The notes below the pieces were generated by a model that did no database searches, had not been told where the DNA came from, and saw only the letters and a program-made list of their open reading frames with translations. A DNA stretch of 64,000 nucleotides from Comamonas sp. Y33R10-2. Lineage in GTDB: Bacteria; Pseudomonadota; Gammaproteobacteria; Burkholderiales; Burkholderiaceae_C. Where the stretch lies: positions 2,728,001 through 2,792,000 of the forward strand of contig NZ_CP079925.1 in the NCBI RefSeq assembly GCF_019355935.1, written 5' to 3'. The position numbers were made by a program, and so were the translations under genes. Below, piece by piece: positions 17,698 to 27,257 of the stretch. Each line of letters begins with the position of its first letter. Position 1 is the stretch's first letter.

Positions 17698-18625
17698 GGA
17701 AACTGACCCTCACGTTCTGGCCCACTTTGGCATTGGCCGGCGGCTTGTCAAACACCAGTACAGATTCGACCACTCGTACCGGGCCGCGCTGGGTGTCATC
17801 CTGCAGGCGCGCCGGGCCGTAGACGGGGCTGACTCGCTGCACCGTGGCCGATGGAAATTCAAGCCGGGCTGCGCCGCCGTCACCATCCACCACAACATGA
17901 GCTTTCATGCCCTCACGGATGGCAGCCACAAAGCTCTCGTTAACTTCAGCGCGCACGATCAACGGGCGCTGGGGCAGTAGCACCGCTACAGGGCTGCCGC
18001 TTTGCAGCATGCTGCCCGTGTGGGCCGTCAGGCGGATGACGGTGGCGGCCTCTGGCGCACGCAATTCGTGGCGTTGCTGCAAGGCGCGCAGTTGTTCGAC
18101 CTTGCGCTTGGCCACGGATGCTTCGACGGCGGCAATATCCACTTCAGCCTGCGCATCGCGCACAGACTGACTGGCTTCATCCACATTCTGCAAATCGGCT
18201 GCGCCTTGCTTGGCGGCAGCCTGCCAGCGCGCGAGCGTTGTTTTGAGTGCAGGCAAACGCTCTTGTTTGGCTTTGAGCTTGGTTTGCGCCAATTGCTGCT
18301 CCGATTCGGCCACGCCCAGATCGGCGCGGGCCGCGTCATCGGCCAAGCGCAGCAAGAGCTGACCCTTTTGCACACTCTGGCCTTCCTTGATCAGCAACTG
18401 CTGAACCACACCAGGCGCTGGTGATGCGAGGTCAAGCAAACCGCCCTCCACATCAATCTTGCCGCGGGCAACGGCAACCTGATTTTGCGGCTTGGTCTGC
18501 GCCGCAGCGACAGAAACGAGTGATGCAGAATCCTGCGCTGGCGAGCACCCACCCAGCGACAGCAGAGCTGCCGCAAGCAGCGGCACACCCGAACTGAGGC
18601 TGAGAAACAATGGGCTACGGTTCAT
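17690..18625 (-). CDS. HlyD/MacA-like periplasmic adaptor lipoprotein
   Basis: 311 residues with a lipoprotein signal (hydrophobic stretch ending LLSLGGCS, Cys ~27), a lipoyl half-motif PAPGVVQQLLIKEGQSV, a long Gln/Ala/Lys-rich coiled coil (~110-200), the second lipoyl half and a beta-barrel end (VGQNVRVSF). It would link the inner-membrane ABC transporter at 18629-20552 to the TolC-like channel at 20549-21964. Confidence 0.87.
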   Translation of the reverse strand: MNRSPLFLSLSSGVPLLAAALLSLGGCSPAQDSASLVSVAAAQTKPQNQVAVARGKIDVEGGLLDLASPAPGVVQQLLIKEGQSVQKGQLLLRLADDAARADLGVAESEQQLAQTKLKAKQERLPALKTTLARWQAAAKQGAADLQNVDEASQSVRDAQAEVDIAAVEASVAKRKVEQLRALQQRHELRAPEAATVIRLTAHTGSMLQSGSPVAVLLPQRPLIVRAEVNESFVAAIREGMKAHVVVDGDGGAARLEFPSATVQRVSPVYGPARLQDDTQRGPVRVVESVLVFDKPPANAKVGQNVRVSFHE

Positions 18626-18628
18626 GAA

Positions 18629-19384
18629 TTATTCCTTGATGGGGCTGTTCTGGCGCCAGTCGCTGCGAATGGCGCCGTCTTCCATGCCCAGCACGCGATC
18701 GGCGTGGCGTACCAGCCGTGGGTCGTGGCTGACGCACAGAACCGTCGTGCCATGGCTGCGGGCTGCGCGGTGCAACAGATCAATGACGCGCTGGCCGCTT
18801 TCCGCATCCAGTGCGCTGGTTGGCTCATCGGCAAACAAAAGCTGGGGCTGCTTGGCAATGGCTCTAGCAATCGCAACGCGCTGCTTTTCACCGCCAGAGA
18901 GCTGCGCCGGGCGCATATGACTGCGGTGTGACAAACCCACTTCATCCAGCGCATCTTTGGCGCGGCGCAATGTTTCGCTGCTCTTGAGCCCCATATAGCC
19001 CAGAGGCAGCTGTACCTGCTCCAGCGCCGTCAGCGCCGGGAAAAGGTTGAAGCCCTGAAAGACAAAGCCGGTATGGCGCAGGCGAAATTTCTCCAGTGCG
19101 CCAATACTCATCTTTGCCAAGTCCTGCCCCAGCGCCATGGCACGGCCCCCATCGGGCTTTTGCAGGCCGGACATGAGCGACAGCAAAGTGCTCTTTCCGC
19201 AACCCGATGGACCTGAAATCAGGCTCAGCTCGCCCGGCTGAAGGCTGACGGAGAGCCCTTGCAGGACATGCACCTGCACGATGCCGGAGACAAAGGATTT
19301 TTCAAGGCGCACAGCCTCAAGACTGGGGGCGACCACATTTGCAGTAGAAAGAGTGTCGGGGCGTTCGCTCGTCATGGCTTGCAT
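18629..19384 (-). CDS. ABC transporter ATPase, LolD/MacB type
   Basis: From ATG 19384 the protein has 251 residues. Walker A is GPSGCGKS, the signature is LSGGEKQRV, Walker B LLFADEP, and the switch His is in CVSHDPR. These features match the MacB/LolD/FtsE group that works with FtsX-type permeases. GAGGAG lies eight bases before the ATG at 19384; the longer frame from 19444 overlaps the permease gene and is rejected. It powers the tripartite exporter of this operon. Confidence 0.9.
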   Translation of the reverse strand: MQAMTSERPDTLSTANVVAPSLEAVRLEKSFVSGIVQVHVLQGLSVSLQPGELSLISGPSGCGKSTLLSLMSGLQKPDGGRAMALGQDLAKMSIGALEKFRLRHTGFVFQGFNLFPALTALEQVQLPLGYMGLKSSETLRRAKDALDEVGLSHRSHMRPAQLSGGEKQRVAIARAIAKQPQLLFADEPTSALDAESGQRVIDLLHRAARSHGTTVLCVSHDPRLVRHADRVLGMEDGAIRSDWRQNSPIKE

Positions 19385-19394
19385 GCTTGGCTCC

Positions 19395-20552
19395 TCAACG
19401 CAGCAAGGTAGCGGGGTCGGCGCGCAGCAAGCTGCGCATGGCACCCAAACCGGATAGCAGGGACAACACCGCGATCAAAATGGCGCAAGCAAGCACCGCA
19501 GCCATATTGAGAGCCACCGGCACGCGATAGCTTGCAGCAATGCTTAGCAGCACAGCGCTGGTCAAGGCCGCGAGCACAAAGCCCAGACCACCAATCCAGC
19601 AGGCCTGTTCTACCACTACGCGCCCCAGCGATGCACGGCTGACGCCCAGCGCATTGAGCACTGCATATTCACGCGCTGAACCGGCAACCACGGCCTTCAG
19701 CGACTGGCTGGTCACAATGGCACCCACCAGACACACGATGACTGCCATAAAGAGTACGCCAGCGCCAGCGCCGGTATCGAGCATCCAGTAGCGCTGGGAG
19801 CGCCGGGCAAAGGCATCGGCAGTCCACACCTCATAGGGGCCAAAGCTGCTGCCGGGTTCACTCAAGCGCACTTGAGTCTCCTGCGGTTTTGCACCCGGCT
19901 TAAGGCGAGCCACAAAATAAGTGCTGCCGTGAGTTGCAGTCGTTTCTGCAATCTCGCGGGCCGTGCTGAGCGAGGCCAGCACGTTGACGCCGCCCAGCCC
20001 GCGCAGGCCATCAACCACGGCAACGATCTTCACAGCATGGTTGTTGATCCAGGCAATGCCACCCTCCTGCGCACCCAGAGTGCCCAGATCAGCGCGATCC
20101 ACAATCACAGCACCCGGCTCAAGCAGCAGCTGACGCTGCCAAGCTGTGAGCACCTTGGTAAACATCATGGCTTGATCCACTACGCTGATGCCGGACAGAT
20201 AGACGGAAACACCACCGCCTGCTGTGCTTTGGAGATGGTTGGTATGGGTGTGGGCTCGCCAATCGCCGTCGACCCAGACATAAGGTTCTACTGCTGCGAT
20301 CTCAGGATCCATGCGCAGGCGCATTTCGACATCACTAGCAATGTTGCGGCCAAAATTAACGCTTTGCGTACCCGGGTAGCCGACCCACAGGTCAGCGGAA
20401 GAGGCTGTCACATAAATGGCTGAAGACCCAAAAATACCCAGCACCAGCGCTGCCTGCATGGCCAGCAGAACGCCTGAAAATCCCACGGCAAACACCGATG
20501 GAACAAAGCGCCGCCATTCATGAATCAGCGTCTTGCGCGCCAGAGCAATCAA
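19395..20552 (-). CDS. FtsX/MacB-type ABC permease
   Basis: 385 residues: one N-terminal membrane helix (~14-40), a periplasmic domain of ~220 residues and three C-terminal helices, with AREYAVLNALGVSRASLGRVV before the third helix as in the FtsX domain. The architecture is that of MacB-like exporters, in which the periplasmic domain pumps cargo from the periplasm or outer leaflet into TolC rather than across the inner membrane. It overlaps the TolC-like gene by 4 bases. Confidence 0.87.
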   Translation of the reverse strand: MIALARKTLIHEWRRFVPSVFAVGFSGVLLAMQAALVLGIFGSSAIYVTASSADLWVGYPGTQSVNFGRNIASDVEMRLRMDPEIAAVEPYVWVDGDWRAHTHTNHLQSTAGGGVSVYLSGISVVDQAMMFTKVLTAWQRQLLLEPGAVIVDRADLGTLGAQEGGIAWINNHAVKIVAVVDGLRGLGGVNVLASLSTAREIAETTATHGSTYFVARLKPGAKPQETQVRLSEPGSSFGPYEVWTADAFARRSQRYWMLDTGAGAGVLFMAVIVCLVGAIVTSQSLKAVVAGSAREYAVLNALGVSRASLGRVVVEQACWIGGLGFVLAALTSAVLLSIAASYRVPVALNMAAVLACAILIAVLSLLSGLGAMRSLLRADPATLLR

Positions 20553-21964
20553 GGATTCCCCCCAGCTGTTTGAGTGATGACAGGATCCAGTGGCGCAGCA
20601 CCGACGGCTTTGTAGAGTGCGACATAAGCCAGTGCCTCGGCAGCCTTGGCCGTTGCCAGCTCGCTTTGCAGCTGCAAGCTGGCGTGTGCGTTTCCAGCAC
20701 CTGCCAGTTCGTTGGACAAGCCGAGTTGCTGACGAACCGCCTGCGCTTTATCACGCGACTGGTGAATTTGCTGGGCAGCGAGCAATGATTGCTGGCGCTG
20801 CTGCTGGGCCGCCACTGCTGCCAGTGCGCCTTCGGCTTCGGCAACTCCATTGAGTACAGCCTGTCGATAAGCCTTGATACTGGCCTGCAATGCAAGCTCT
20901 TTGCCATCGGCCACCGCCCGGCGGCGACCCCAGTCGAACAGCGGAATATCAATTTGCGGCCCGAACATGGGCATGGCATCTGACGTTGTTCGATAGTTTT
21001 GCGTGAGGTTGTAGGAAAACAGCAGGGAGCCACCCAGAGCCAGACGTGGATAGAGTGCAGAACGCGCCACTCCAACCTCTGCCGCAGCTTGTTCTACAGC
21101 GGCTTCTGCGCTTTGAATGTCGGGGCGTTTGCGCAGCAACTCGGCTGGCATAACTGCAATGGCTGACATGACAGGGAATGAAGCATCTGCGTTGGCTTGC
21201 AACCACAGCGGCTCAGGGCGATCACGCCCCAGCAGGGCTGCCAATGCATGGGCTGCGCGCATCTGGCTTTCGTTCAAGAGCGCCAGTTGCGCCTCTTGCG
21301 TGCGCAGCTGCAATTGCTGCAGCTCTAACTCCTGAGTATTTGTCAGGCGCTGATCACGGCGAATCTGCAATAGCTGCAAATGTCTTTGAGATTGGAGCAG
21401 CTGCTTTTGCGCCAGATTGCGCTGAATTTGAGCCAGCCTGATATCGAGATAGCGGTGAACCACATCCGCCACCAAGGCCACGCGTGCAGCGTGCAGCTTG
21501 GCAGCAGCATCCAGCACTCCTGCCGAGCCGGAGCGGCGTGCTGCTTCAGCATCACCAAACAGGCCCAAGTCCCAGCTCACATCAATGCTGGCATGAAAGT
21601 AGGAGTCGACTGCGGCAATATCCTGCAGTGTGCGAGCACTTGCGCCAACGACAGGAAGGAAGGCCGAGCCTGCTGTGTTCGCAAGTAGTCGCTGTTGACG
21701 TAGCCTCAAAACAGCCTGAGCCACATCAAGATTCTGGGCCAGTGCTTCGTCCACAAGCGCATTCAGGGATGGATCATTCCAGCTGCGCCACCAAAGGGCC
21801 AGATCGGAGTTCCCTTTTTTTAGAGCGGCTGCTTGTAGCCACTGATCTGGAAGGGTGGAGTCCACTCGAACTTCAATAGGCGCGGAGCACCCTGCCAGCA
21901 ATGACATGGCGCACAAGCAAAGACTGCCAATACGAAGACGTGAGGATTGGAGGGGACTTATCAC
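20549..21964 (-). CDS. TolC/NodT-family outer-membrane channel lipoprotein
   Basis: 471 residues. A lipobox (MSLLAGCS, Cys ~25) follows the signal peptide. Two repeats of the outer-membrane efflux domain follow, with the usual LWWRSWNDPSLNALVDEALA near residue 57 and RRPDI-like LLRKRPDIQSAEAAV near residue 275. It is the first gene of the nine-gene operon and completes a tripartite exporter with the HlyD and ABC genes. The promoter lies in the 199-base gap shared with the divergent response regulator. Confidence 0.9.
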   Translation of the reverse strand: MISPLQSSRLRIGSLCLCAMSLLAGCSAPIEVRVDSTLPDQWLQAAALKKGNSDLALWWRSWNDPSLNALVDEALAQNLDVAQAVLRLRQQRLLANTAGSAFLPVVGASARTLQDIAAVDSYFHASIDVSWDLGLFGDAEAARRSGSAGVLDAAAKLHAARVALVADVVHRYLDIRLAQIQRNLAQKQLLQSQRHLQLLQIRRDQRLTNTQELELQQLQLRTQEAQLALLNESQMRAAHALAALLGRDRPEPLWLQANADASFPVMSAIAVMPAELLRKRPDIQSAEAAVEQAAAEVGVARSALYPRLALGGSLLFSYNLTQNYRTTSDAMPMFGPQIDIPLFDWGRRRAVADGKELALQASIKAYRQAVLNGVAEAEGALAAVAAQQQRQQSLLAAQQIHQSRDKAQAVRQQLGLSNELAGAGNAHASLQLQSELATAKAAEALAYVALYKAVGAAPLDPVITQTAGGNP

Positions 21965-22163
21965 AAGGAGGTTAGGTCAGCTATGGGCTTTCTTCTGGAA
22001 AACCCGTGGAGTGCAGAAACAACTATCCATAACGTCATTGAACGGTAAGAAGTTTTCGCCAGATTGAAGGGTTTATGGAGGAATCATGGAGATGAATCTG
22101 TAATCGTTGATCGCAGGCTCTCGCCCATAATGCTTGGATAACAAGTTTCAGGAGGTCCGCTGG
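21965..22163. promoter_or_regulatory. Divergent control region of exporter operon and two-component system
   Basis: This 199-base region separates the TolC-like start from the response-regulator start. AGGAGG at 22150-22155 is a near-perfect ribosome site for the regulator, and CATAAT at 22128-22133 could be a -10 box for it. The OmpR-type regulator probably binds here to control both sides, but no convincing direct repeat was identified by eye. Confidence 0.4.
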
Positions 22164-22913
22164 ATGCATGACTTTTCTGCGCATAAAACCATGACAAACC
22201 TGTCTCAGCAAGCTTCGATGCCCATGGTGCTCGTTGTAGAAGATGAGCCTCAGATCGCTGGCGTACTCAGTGCTTATCTAGAGCGTGATGGCTTGCGCAT
22301 TCGTATGGCGTATGACGGCCAAGAGGCTTTGCAAATCTTTCGTCAGTTGCGACCGGATTTGGTGCTGCTAGACATCCATCTGCCTAAGGTTGATGGCGTA
22401 GATGTACTGAAGATGATTCGCAATGAAAGTGATGTGCCCGTCATCATGGTGACGGCGCTGGCTGGCGATGTGGACAAACTGCTCGCTTTGCGTATGGGTG
22501 CGGACGACTATGTGGTCAAGCCCTTCAACCCTCCAGAGGTTGTCGCTCGCGTGCGTGCCGTGTTACGCCGCTCGCAAGTCAAGCCCGCTGTGGTTGCAGC
22601 CCCCATCCGTGTAGGCCCCATAGAAATTGATGTCGAAGCCCACAGCGCTGCCGTTTACGATGATCAAGGCAACGCTGTTGGCTTATCCCTCACTCTCACG
22701 GAATTTCGCCTACTGGCCTGTCTTGCAGCCCAGCCACGTCGTTGTTTTTCGCGCTCTTATTTGATTGAAAACTGCCTGCCTGAAAGTGATGCGCTAGAGC
22801 GAGTTATCGACTCTCACCTCTCCAAGCTCAGGCGCAAGCTGCAACTGGCTGGTCAAGATGGCCTGATCGAAACCGTGCGTGGCATTGGATACCGTTTATG
22901 GCCCTGGGACTGA
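22164..22913 (+). CDS. OmpR-family response regulator (BaeR-like)
   Basis: From ATG 22164 (eight bases after AGGAGG) the protein has 249 residues. The receiver domain has VVEDEP, the phospho-acceptor Asp in LLDIHLPKVDG, MVTA and VVKPF; the C-terminal winged helix ends with DSHLSKLRRKLQ and VRGIGYRL. The longer frame from 22134 lacks a ribosome site. It overlaps its kinase gene by 16 bases and is divergent from the exporter operon, which it likely controls. Confidence 0.9.
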   Translation: MHDFSAHKTMTNLSQQASMPMVLVVEDEPQIAGVLSAYLERDGLRIRMAYDGQEALQIFRQLRPDLVLLDIHLPKVDGVDVLKMIRNESDVPVIMVTALAGDVDKLLALRMGADDYVVKPFNPPEVVARVRAVLRRSQVKPAVVAAPIRVGPIEIDVEAHSAAVYDDQGNAVGLSLTLTEFRLLACLAAQPRRCFSRSYLIENCLPESDALERVIDSHLSKLRRKLQLAGQDGLIETVRGIGYRLWPWD

Positions 22914-24070
22914 ACCGTATTTGGGTTCGTTTTGGGCTGTGGATTACGGCTGCAGTCTTGCTCGCCATCGCCTCACTGGCTGCCGGCGTGCTGGTGTTTT
23001 CGGAGCTTCAATATAGGCAGTTCTATCGCGATCTGCCAAGCCCCATCAAGATCGAGTTGCAGACTCTTAAGTCCCGTAATCTGGAGGACAGTCCTAGAGC
23101 CTTGCAAATTTACTCAGATTACTGGGAAGGCGATCGCCTGTTTGGCGAAAAGTGGTCTTTGGTCATTGGTCTCGCTGTGAGCCTGCCCTTTGGCATGGCC
23201 ATGGGATTTTGGATTTCGCGCCGCATTACCAGTCCAATCGCCTCTATGGTCGAAGTCGCCACCCATGTGGAGCGTGGCGAGCTGAGCTACCGCGCAGTCA
23301 AAGGCAATGCCCATGGTGAGATGGCCGAGATGATCGACGCCTTCAATGGCATGGTGAGTTCTTTGGAGTCGTTCGAGGCGGAGCGCTTGGCCACAGCCGC
23401 GTCTATCTCTCACGAGCTTCGCACTCCGTTGACTGTCTTACAAGCAAGGCTGCACGCTATTTGCGATGGTGTGATCGACACTAGTCAGTCTGAAATGAAG
23501 ATGCTGCTGGCTCAGGTCGAGCACCTAGGCAGATTGGTGGGAGACCTTCATACTCTTTCCATGGCTGATGCAGGGCAGCTCTCACTGCGTAAAGAACGCA
23601 TTGACTTGGCGACATTGGTTGGTGAAGTGGTTGAAGAGTTGCGCCCTCAACTACAAAAAAATGACATGGCTTTGTCGCTGGACTTGCCCATGCAGGAAGG
23701 CAATGGAAGTACAGATATAGGCGCTGATGCGGACAGGTTAAGGCAGATCATTAGCAACCTCATTAGCAATGTATTGCGTCATGCCGGCAATGGTCACTGG
23801 CTGGGCATTCAGGTGCAGTCTGAACCCGATCCCCAAGGCCTGCGCTGGGTCACTCTCAGCGTTAGCGATGCGGGGCCTGGCCTTGATGCAGACCTTCAAT
23901 CTCACCCCTTTCAGCGTTTTGCGCAGGTGCCGGGAACGCGTCGCAAAGAAGGCTCAGGGCTAGGCCTTTCCATCGTCAAAGCATTAGTTACTTCGCAAGG
24001 TGGCCGTGTCAGCGCAGACACATCCGATAGGGGTGGCGCTCGTTTTACGGTGCGCTTTCCTCGCCTCTGA
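22898..24070 (+). CDS. Sensor histidine kinase (BaeS-like)
   Basis: 390 residues: membrane helices at about 12-34 and 87-108 with a short periplasmic loop of ~50 residues, a HAMP linker, the dimerisation box ISHELRTPLTV with phospho-acceptor His172, the N box NLISNVLRHAGN, DAGPG and GSGLGLSIVKAL. It would phosphorylate the regulator encoded just upstream. The small sensor loop is like BaeS/CpxA-type envelope-stress kinases, consistent with sensing the exporter cargo or membrane damage. Confidence 0.9.
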   Translation: MALGLNRIWVRFGLWITAAVLLAIASLAAGVLVFSELQYRQFYRDLPSPIKIELQTLKSRNLEDSPRALQIYSDYWEGDRLFGEKWSLVIGLAVSLPFGMAMGFWISRRITSPIASMVEVATHVERGELSYRAVKGNAHGEMAEMIDAFNGMVSSLESFEAERLATAASISHELRTPLTVLQARLHAICDGVIDTSQSEMKMLLAQVEHLGRLVGDLHTLSMADAGQLSLRKERIDLATLVGEVVEELRPQLQKNDMALSLDLPMQEGNGSTDIGADADRLRQIISNLISNVLRHAGNGHWLGIQVQSEPDPQGLRWVTLSVSDAGPGLDADLQSHPFQRFAQVPGTRRKEGSGLGLSIVKALVTSQGGRVSADTSDRGGARFTVRFPRL

Positions 24071-24085
24071 GTGACGCTTAATCGC

Positions 24086-25609
24086 TCAACATGGGTAAAG
24101 CTGGCTCATGATCTGCTGCAGGCTTTGCTGCATAAGTTCATGCGTGGCACGCTGCACCTCAGTCGTGGATTGAGTCACTGATTCATCACGCGCCAGCGCC
24201 CAGATCGCTATCCATTGCGGAGCCTGTGACTGCACTACAGCCTGCGTCAAATCGCTCCACTGCTGCGGTGCTGCTGGGCTGGTATAGCGACCACGGCCAC
24301 GCCCGAAGTGCGAGATCAGCAAGTACTTGAGCATTACCTGACTGACCATGGCGCTTAAGTAGTCGATCGATAGCTGAAAGCTTTGCTTTTCTTGATCAAA
24401 GATTTTGTTCGCACCCCAAGCCGCGCCACCAAAAGTCATCGCGCCCACCAGTGCGCCTAGCAAAGCACCCGCGCCTAACGTAAAGCCACCAGCCATTAGA
24501 TCAGCGCCTAACCCTGTTGCCGCGCCAGCGGTGAGTGCGCCCCACAGACTGGCTGCTTGCGCATCCACGGGGGTGTTGATCTGCAACTGCTGGCTTAACT
24601 GCTCTTGTATCTGGCTTGCGGCTTGGCCATCGAGCTGATGAATCTCCAGCAGTCGCTGCGTAGCCTGTACATCTGCTTGGCGCAGCGCCTGCATCAAGCG
24701 CTGCACAGCAGCCTTGGCGGATGGGCTGAGCCCATCGTCATCTGCCACTGGCTTGCCCAGCTTGCTAGAGAGCTTGGTGATTTGACTAAGGCTGTGCCAA
24801 GCGCGGGCCAGCATCTTGCCTTGCTCTGGCTCTAGCTTTTCATGCAACCCTGCGACTGTCAGCAGTTGCGCAGTCATGACTTCAAGGCTAGCTAGCTCGC
24901 GCTGCTTCTGCTGCTGCATTCGCTGGTCTAACAAGCGCTGATACGCTGGCTGCTTCGCTTGCGGTAGCAGCGGTGCAATGCTTTGCATCATCTTGCGTTC
25001 ATGCCACCAGCTGCGCGTAAAGGCATCTAGTACCAGCACATCGCGCACCACGCTTTGAAAGCTTTGCGTGGCCTGCTTCCAGCGCTGTAAATCCTGCTGT
25101 GTTTGCGCTTGTGTGGTGTCACTTCCTACTTGGTTGAGCAGCACGATGACGGGCTTGTTGAGCCAAGCCAAGATGTTCATCTCTGCGCTCCAGTAGCCCG
25201 CATCTGCCGGGTCTTCTGCCGCGTTGACGAGGTACAGCATGACATCTGCATGATCGCGCGCCGCCAGCAGCGCGCGCTGGCTGAGATAGAAGGGCTTGTC
25301 GCGCCAACGGTCCCAGACATTGCTGAGAAACCAGCCCAGCGGATTGCCCTGTTGGCGCAGGCGCTCGTACAACCTGACAGAGTCACCAAAACCTGGCGTA
25401 TCCCAAAGCCACAGCTCATCACTTTGCTGCGTTTGTTGTAGCAAATAGCGCTTGGATTGACTGGTCACATGGGCAGCATCGGCAATCTCTCCCACATCGT
25501 CGGCCATCAGGGTTCGCGTCAGCGTGGTCTTGCCAATATTGGTGTGCGAAAGCAGGCACCACTGAATGCTGTTGTCGCTAAGCAGCTGATCGTTGTTGTC
25601 ATTCATCAT
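24086..25609 (-). CDS. DUF3482-type GTPase
   Basis: From ATG 25609 the product has 507 residues. A G domain has the P-loop SHTNIGKTTLTR near residue 21, DTPGFGDS as G3 and LLNQVGSD as G4. The C-terminal half holds Ala/Gly-rich stretches (~350-395, GAATGLGADLMAGG) that may be membrane-inserting hairpins. It follows the DUF2868 gene with a one-base TGATG overlap. The pair is widespread in Burkholderiales; the role is unknown, possibly dynamin-like membrane work. Confidence 0.8.
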   Translation of the reverse strand: MMNDNNDQLLSDNSIQWCLLSHTNIGKTTLTRTLMADDVGEIADAAHVTSQSKRYLLQQTQQSDELWLWDTPGFGDSVRLYERLRQQGNPLGWFLSNVWDRWRDKPFYLSQRALLAARDHADVMLYLVNAAEDPADAGYWSAEMNILAWLNKPVIVLLNQVGSDTTQAQTQQDLQRWKQATQSFQSVVRDVLVLDAFTRSWWHERKMMQSIAPLLPQAKQPAYQRLLDQRMQQQKQRELASLEVMTAQLLTVAGLHEKLEPEQGKMLARAWHSLSQITKLSSKLGKPVADDDGLSPSAKAAVQRLMQALRQADVQATQRLLEIHQLDGQAASQIQEQLSQQLQINTPVDAQAASLWGALTAGAATGLGADLMAGGFTLGAGALLGALVGAMTFGGAAWGANKIFDQEKQSFQLSIDYLSAMVSQVMLKYLLISHFGRGRGRYTSPAAPQQWSDLTQAVVQSQAPQWIAIWALARDESVTQSTTEVQRATHELMQQSLQQIMSQLYPC

Positions 25610-27069
25610 CAAACTCCTGCTGCGGGCACGATGGTGGCATTCAGACCTGCGCTGCGCACAAAGCCCTTCCACAACTGCTCACGCTCTTGTATGCGCGCCG
25701 GCGCTCCTGTGTTGCGCGCATGGAAGTCCGCTGCCAAAAGCCAGACATCCGCCTGCGTGCCCCACAGATGGAGAACCTGCGCGAGCAGCGCGCCATGAAT
25801 TTCTGCCTCAGGCGTAGCGGCTAAGTTGAGCAACAAAATGGGCTGTGCATCACGAGACAACATATCGGGCAAAGGGGAACCATACGTCAGCGTGGGCAGC
25901 AATGTGAGCAGCGCTCCTGCGCCATAGTTTTGCGCGACATGGCTGCGCAAAGCAGCCTCTCGCTCAGGCGCGATATCGAGGCTATAGGGCTGCACCTGCA
26001 AAGCAGTCGATCGACCTGCCCAGTCACGATGCAATTTTTGAAAATAGGCTTGCTGCAGTGGCAGCGCCAGATGCTGGTTGAACCACCAAACTTTGATGCC
26101 TTGCCACAAAGCCAAGACCAGACGCGGAGCAATCACCACCACGGCTAAGAGCATGCTGTAGAGCTGCACCCAGCGCTGACCCACATCAGCGGTATCAATC
26201 GCCGCATTGCTGGCTGACCAGCCTTGCAGCGCTGTGATTTCACCCAAGGACCAAGGCGCCATACCCAGAATATTTTGCACGGGGGCAAACAAAATATTCA
26301 AACAAGTCTGAACCGCAGAGGGAGACAGAAACGTGCTTTCCCAACCCACCTGATAGGCCTTGGTCAGCCCCGTGACCCATAACGATGCCAGCGCACCCAG
26401 CGCCAGCATGGCAGCGCCAAGGTGGATGGCTACAGCCCACTGCGCACGGCGAGGTCGCTGGTTGATTTGCCACCAGTTGCGCTCAAAATTCAGCGCCATT
26501 TTTCGCAGCCCCGTGCCGCGCGAAACATTCCATTTTTTGGCCTGTAGCTTTTGCATCCAGCCGCTGGGGTCTGTCGCAACTTGCGGTGCTGGATTGCTTT
26601 TTTCCTGTGCCGGCTCCAGCGCTGAAATCACGATGTTTTTGCGCTTAATAAGTCTTCGCAGCCAGCTCACCAGCAGCAGCGCATAGACCAGTACATTCCA
26701 CACAACAATGCCAATCAACGAGGGTGAGAGTAGGTCCACGCGGTGCGGGTCGGTAATAGCATGCCCCGCAAAACCCAGCGCAAAGCCGCCCAGTAAAACA
26801 GCCAGCATCATCCAGCGCGAAACACCTGCACTTTGCAGCGCCAAGGCGCGAATATCCGCGGGCAGTTGCGCCGCTGAAAGGATGCGTTTGGCACGCTCTT
26901 GTAAAAAATTTTCAAAGGCGGTGCGAGCACCCCCTTTGGCCGCGCCCTGAGCGTGCAGGCACTCTTGCGTGATGGCAGTGCAGCGCTCAGGCGTGGGCAG
27001 CGCCTCATGAGGTGCTGCGGTTTCCATGGCGTGGACAAAAACAATGTCGCGGGCGGAGCTGGCTTTCAT
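25609..27069 (-). CDS. DUF2868 membrane protein
   Basis: 486 residues with predicted membrane segments at about 85-107, 117-140, 208-232 and 300-325 and a soluble C-terminal domain of ~150 residues. The order and the immediate coupling to a DUF3482 GTPase are diagnostic of the DUF2868 family. It probably anchors or regulates the GTPase at the inner membrane. No catalytic motif is visible. Confidence 0.8.
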   Translation of the reverse strand: MKASSARDIVFVHAMETAAPHEALPTPERCTAITQECLHAQGAAKGGARTAFENFLQERAKRILSAAQLPADIRALALQSAGVSRWMMLAVLLGGFALGFAGHAITDPHRVDLLSPSLIGIVVWNVLVYALLLVSWLRRLIKRKNIVISALEPAQEKSNPAPQVATDPSGWMQKLQAKKWNVSRGTGLRKMALNFERNWWQINQRPRRAQWAVAIHLGAAMLALGALASLWVTGLTKAYQVGWESTFLSPSAVQTCLNILFAPVQNILGMAPWSLGEITALQGWSASNAAIDTADVGQRWVQLYSMLLAVVVIAPRLVLALWQGIKVWWFNQHLALPLQQAYFQKLHRDWAGRSTALQVQPYSLDIAPEREAALRSHVAQNYGAGALLTLLPTLTYGSPLPDMLSRDAQPILLLNLAATPEAEIHGALLAQVLHLWGTQADVWLLAADFHARNTGAPARIQEREQLWKGFVRSAGLNATIVPAAGV

Positions 27070-27257
27070 GCCGATATTGTGTTTCAGCTCATGACGTCCT
27101 TGCTAGTAATATCAAAACAATAGCTGTAAGTCCTTTTCAATAAAGGACTACATCCATTTTTTCTTCATATTTCATCTGGGCTTTCCTGCAAATGCTTGCC
27201 AACCGCTCTGTGATATGAAGTCAGCTTTGCTGCAAAACATAAAAGGAGACATGCGTC

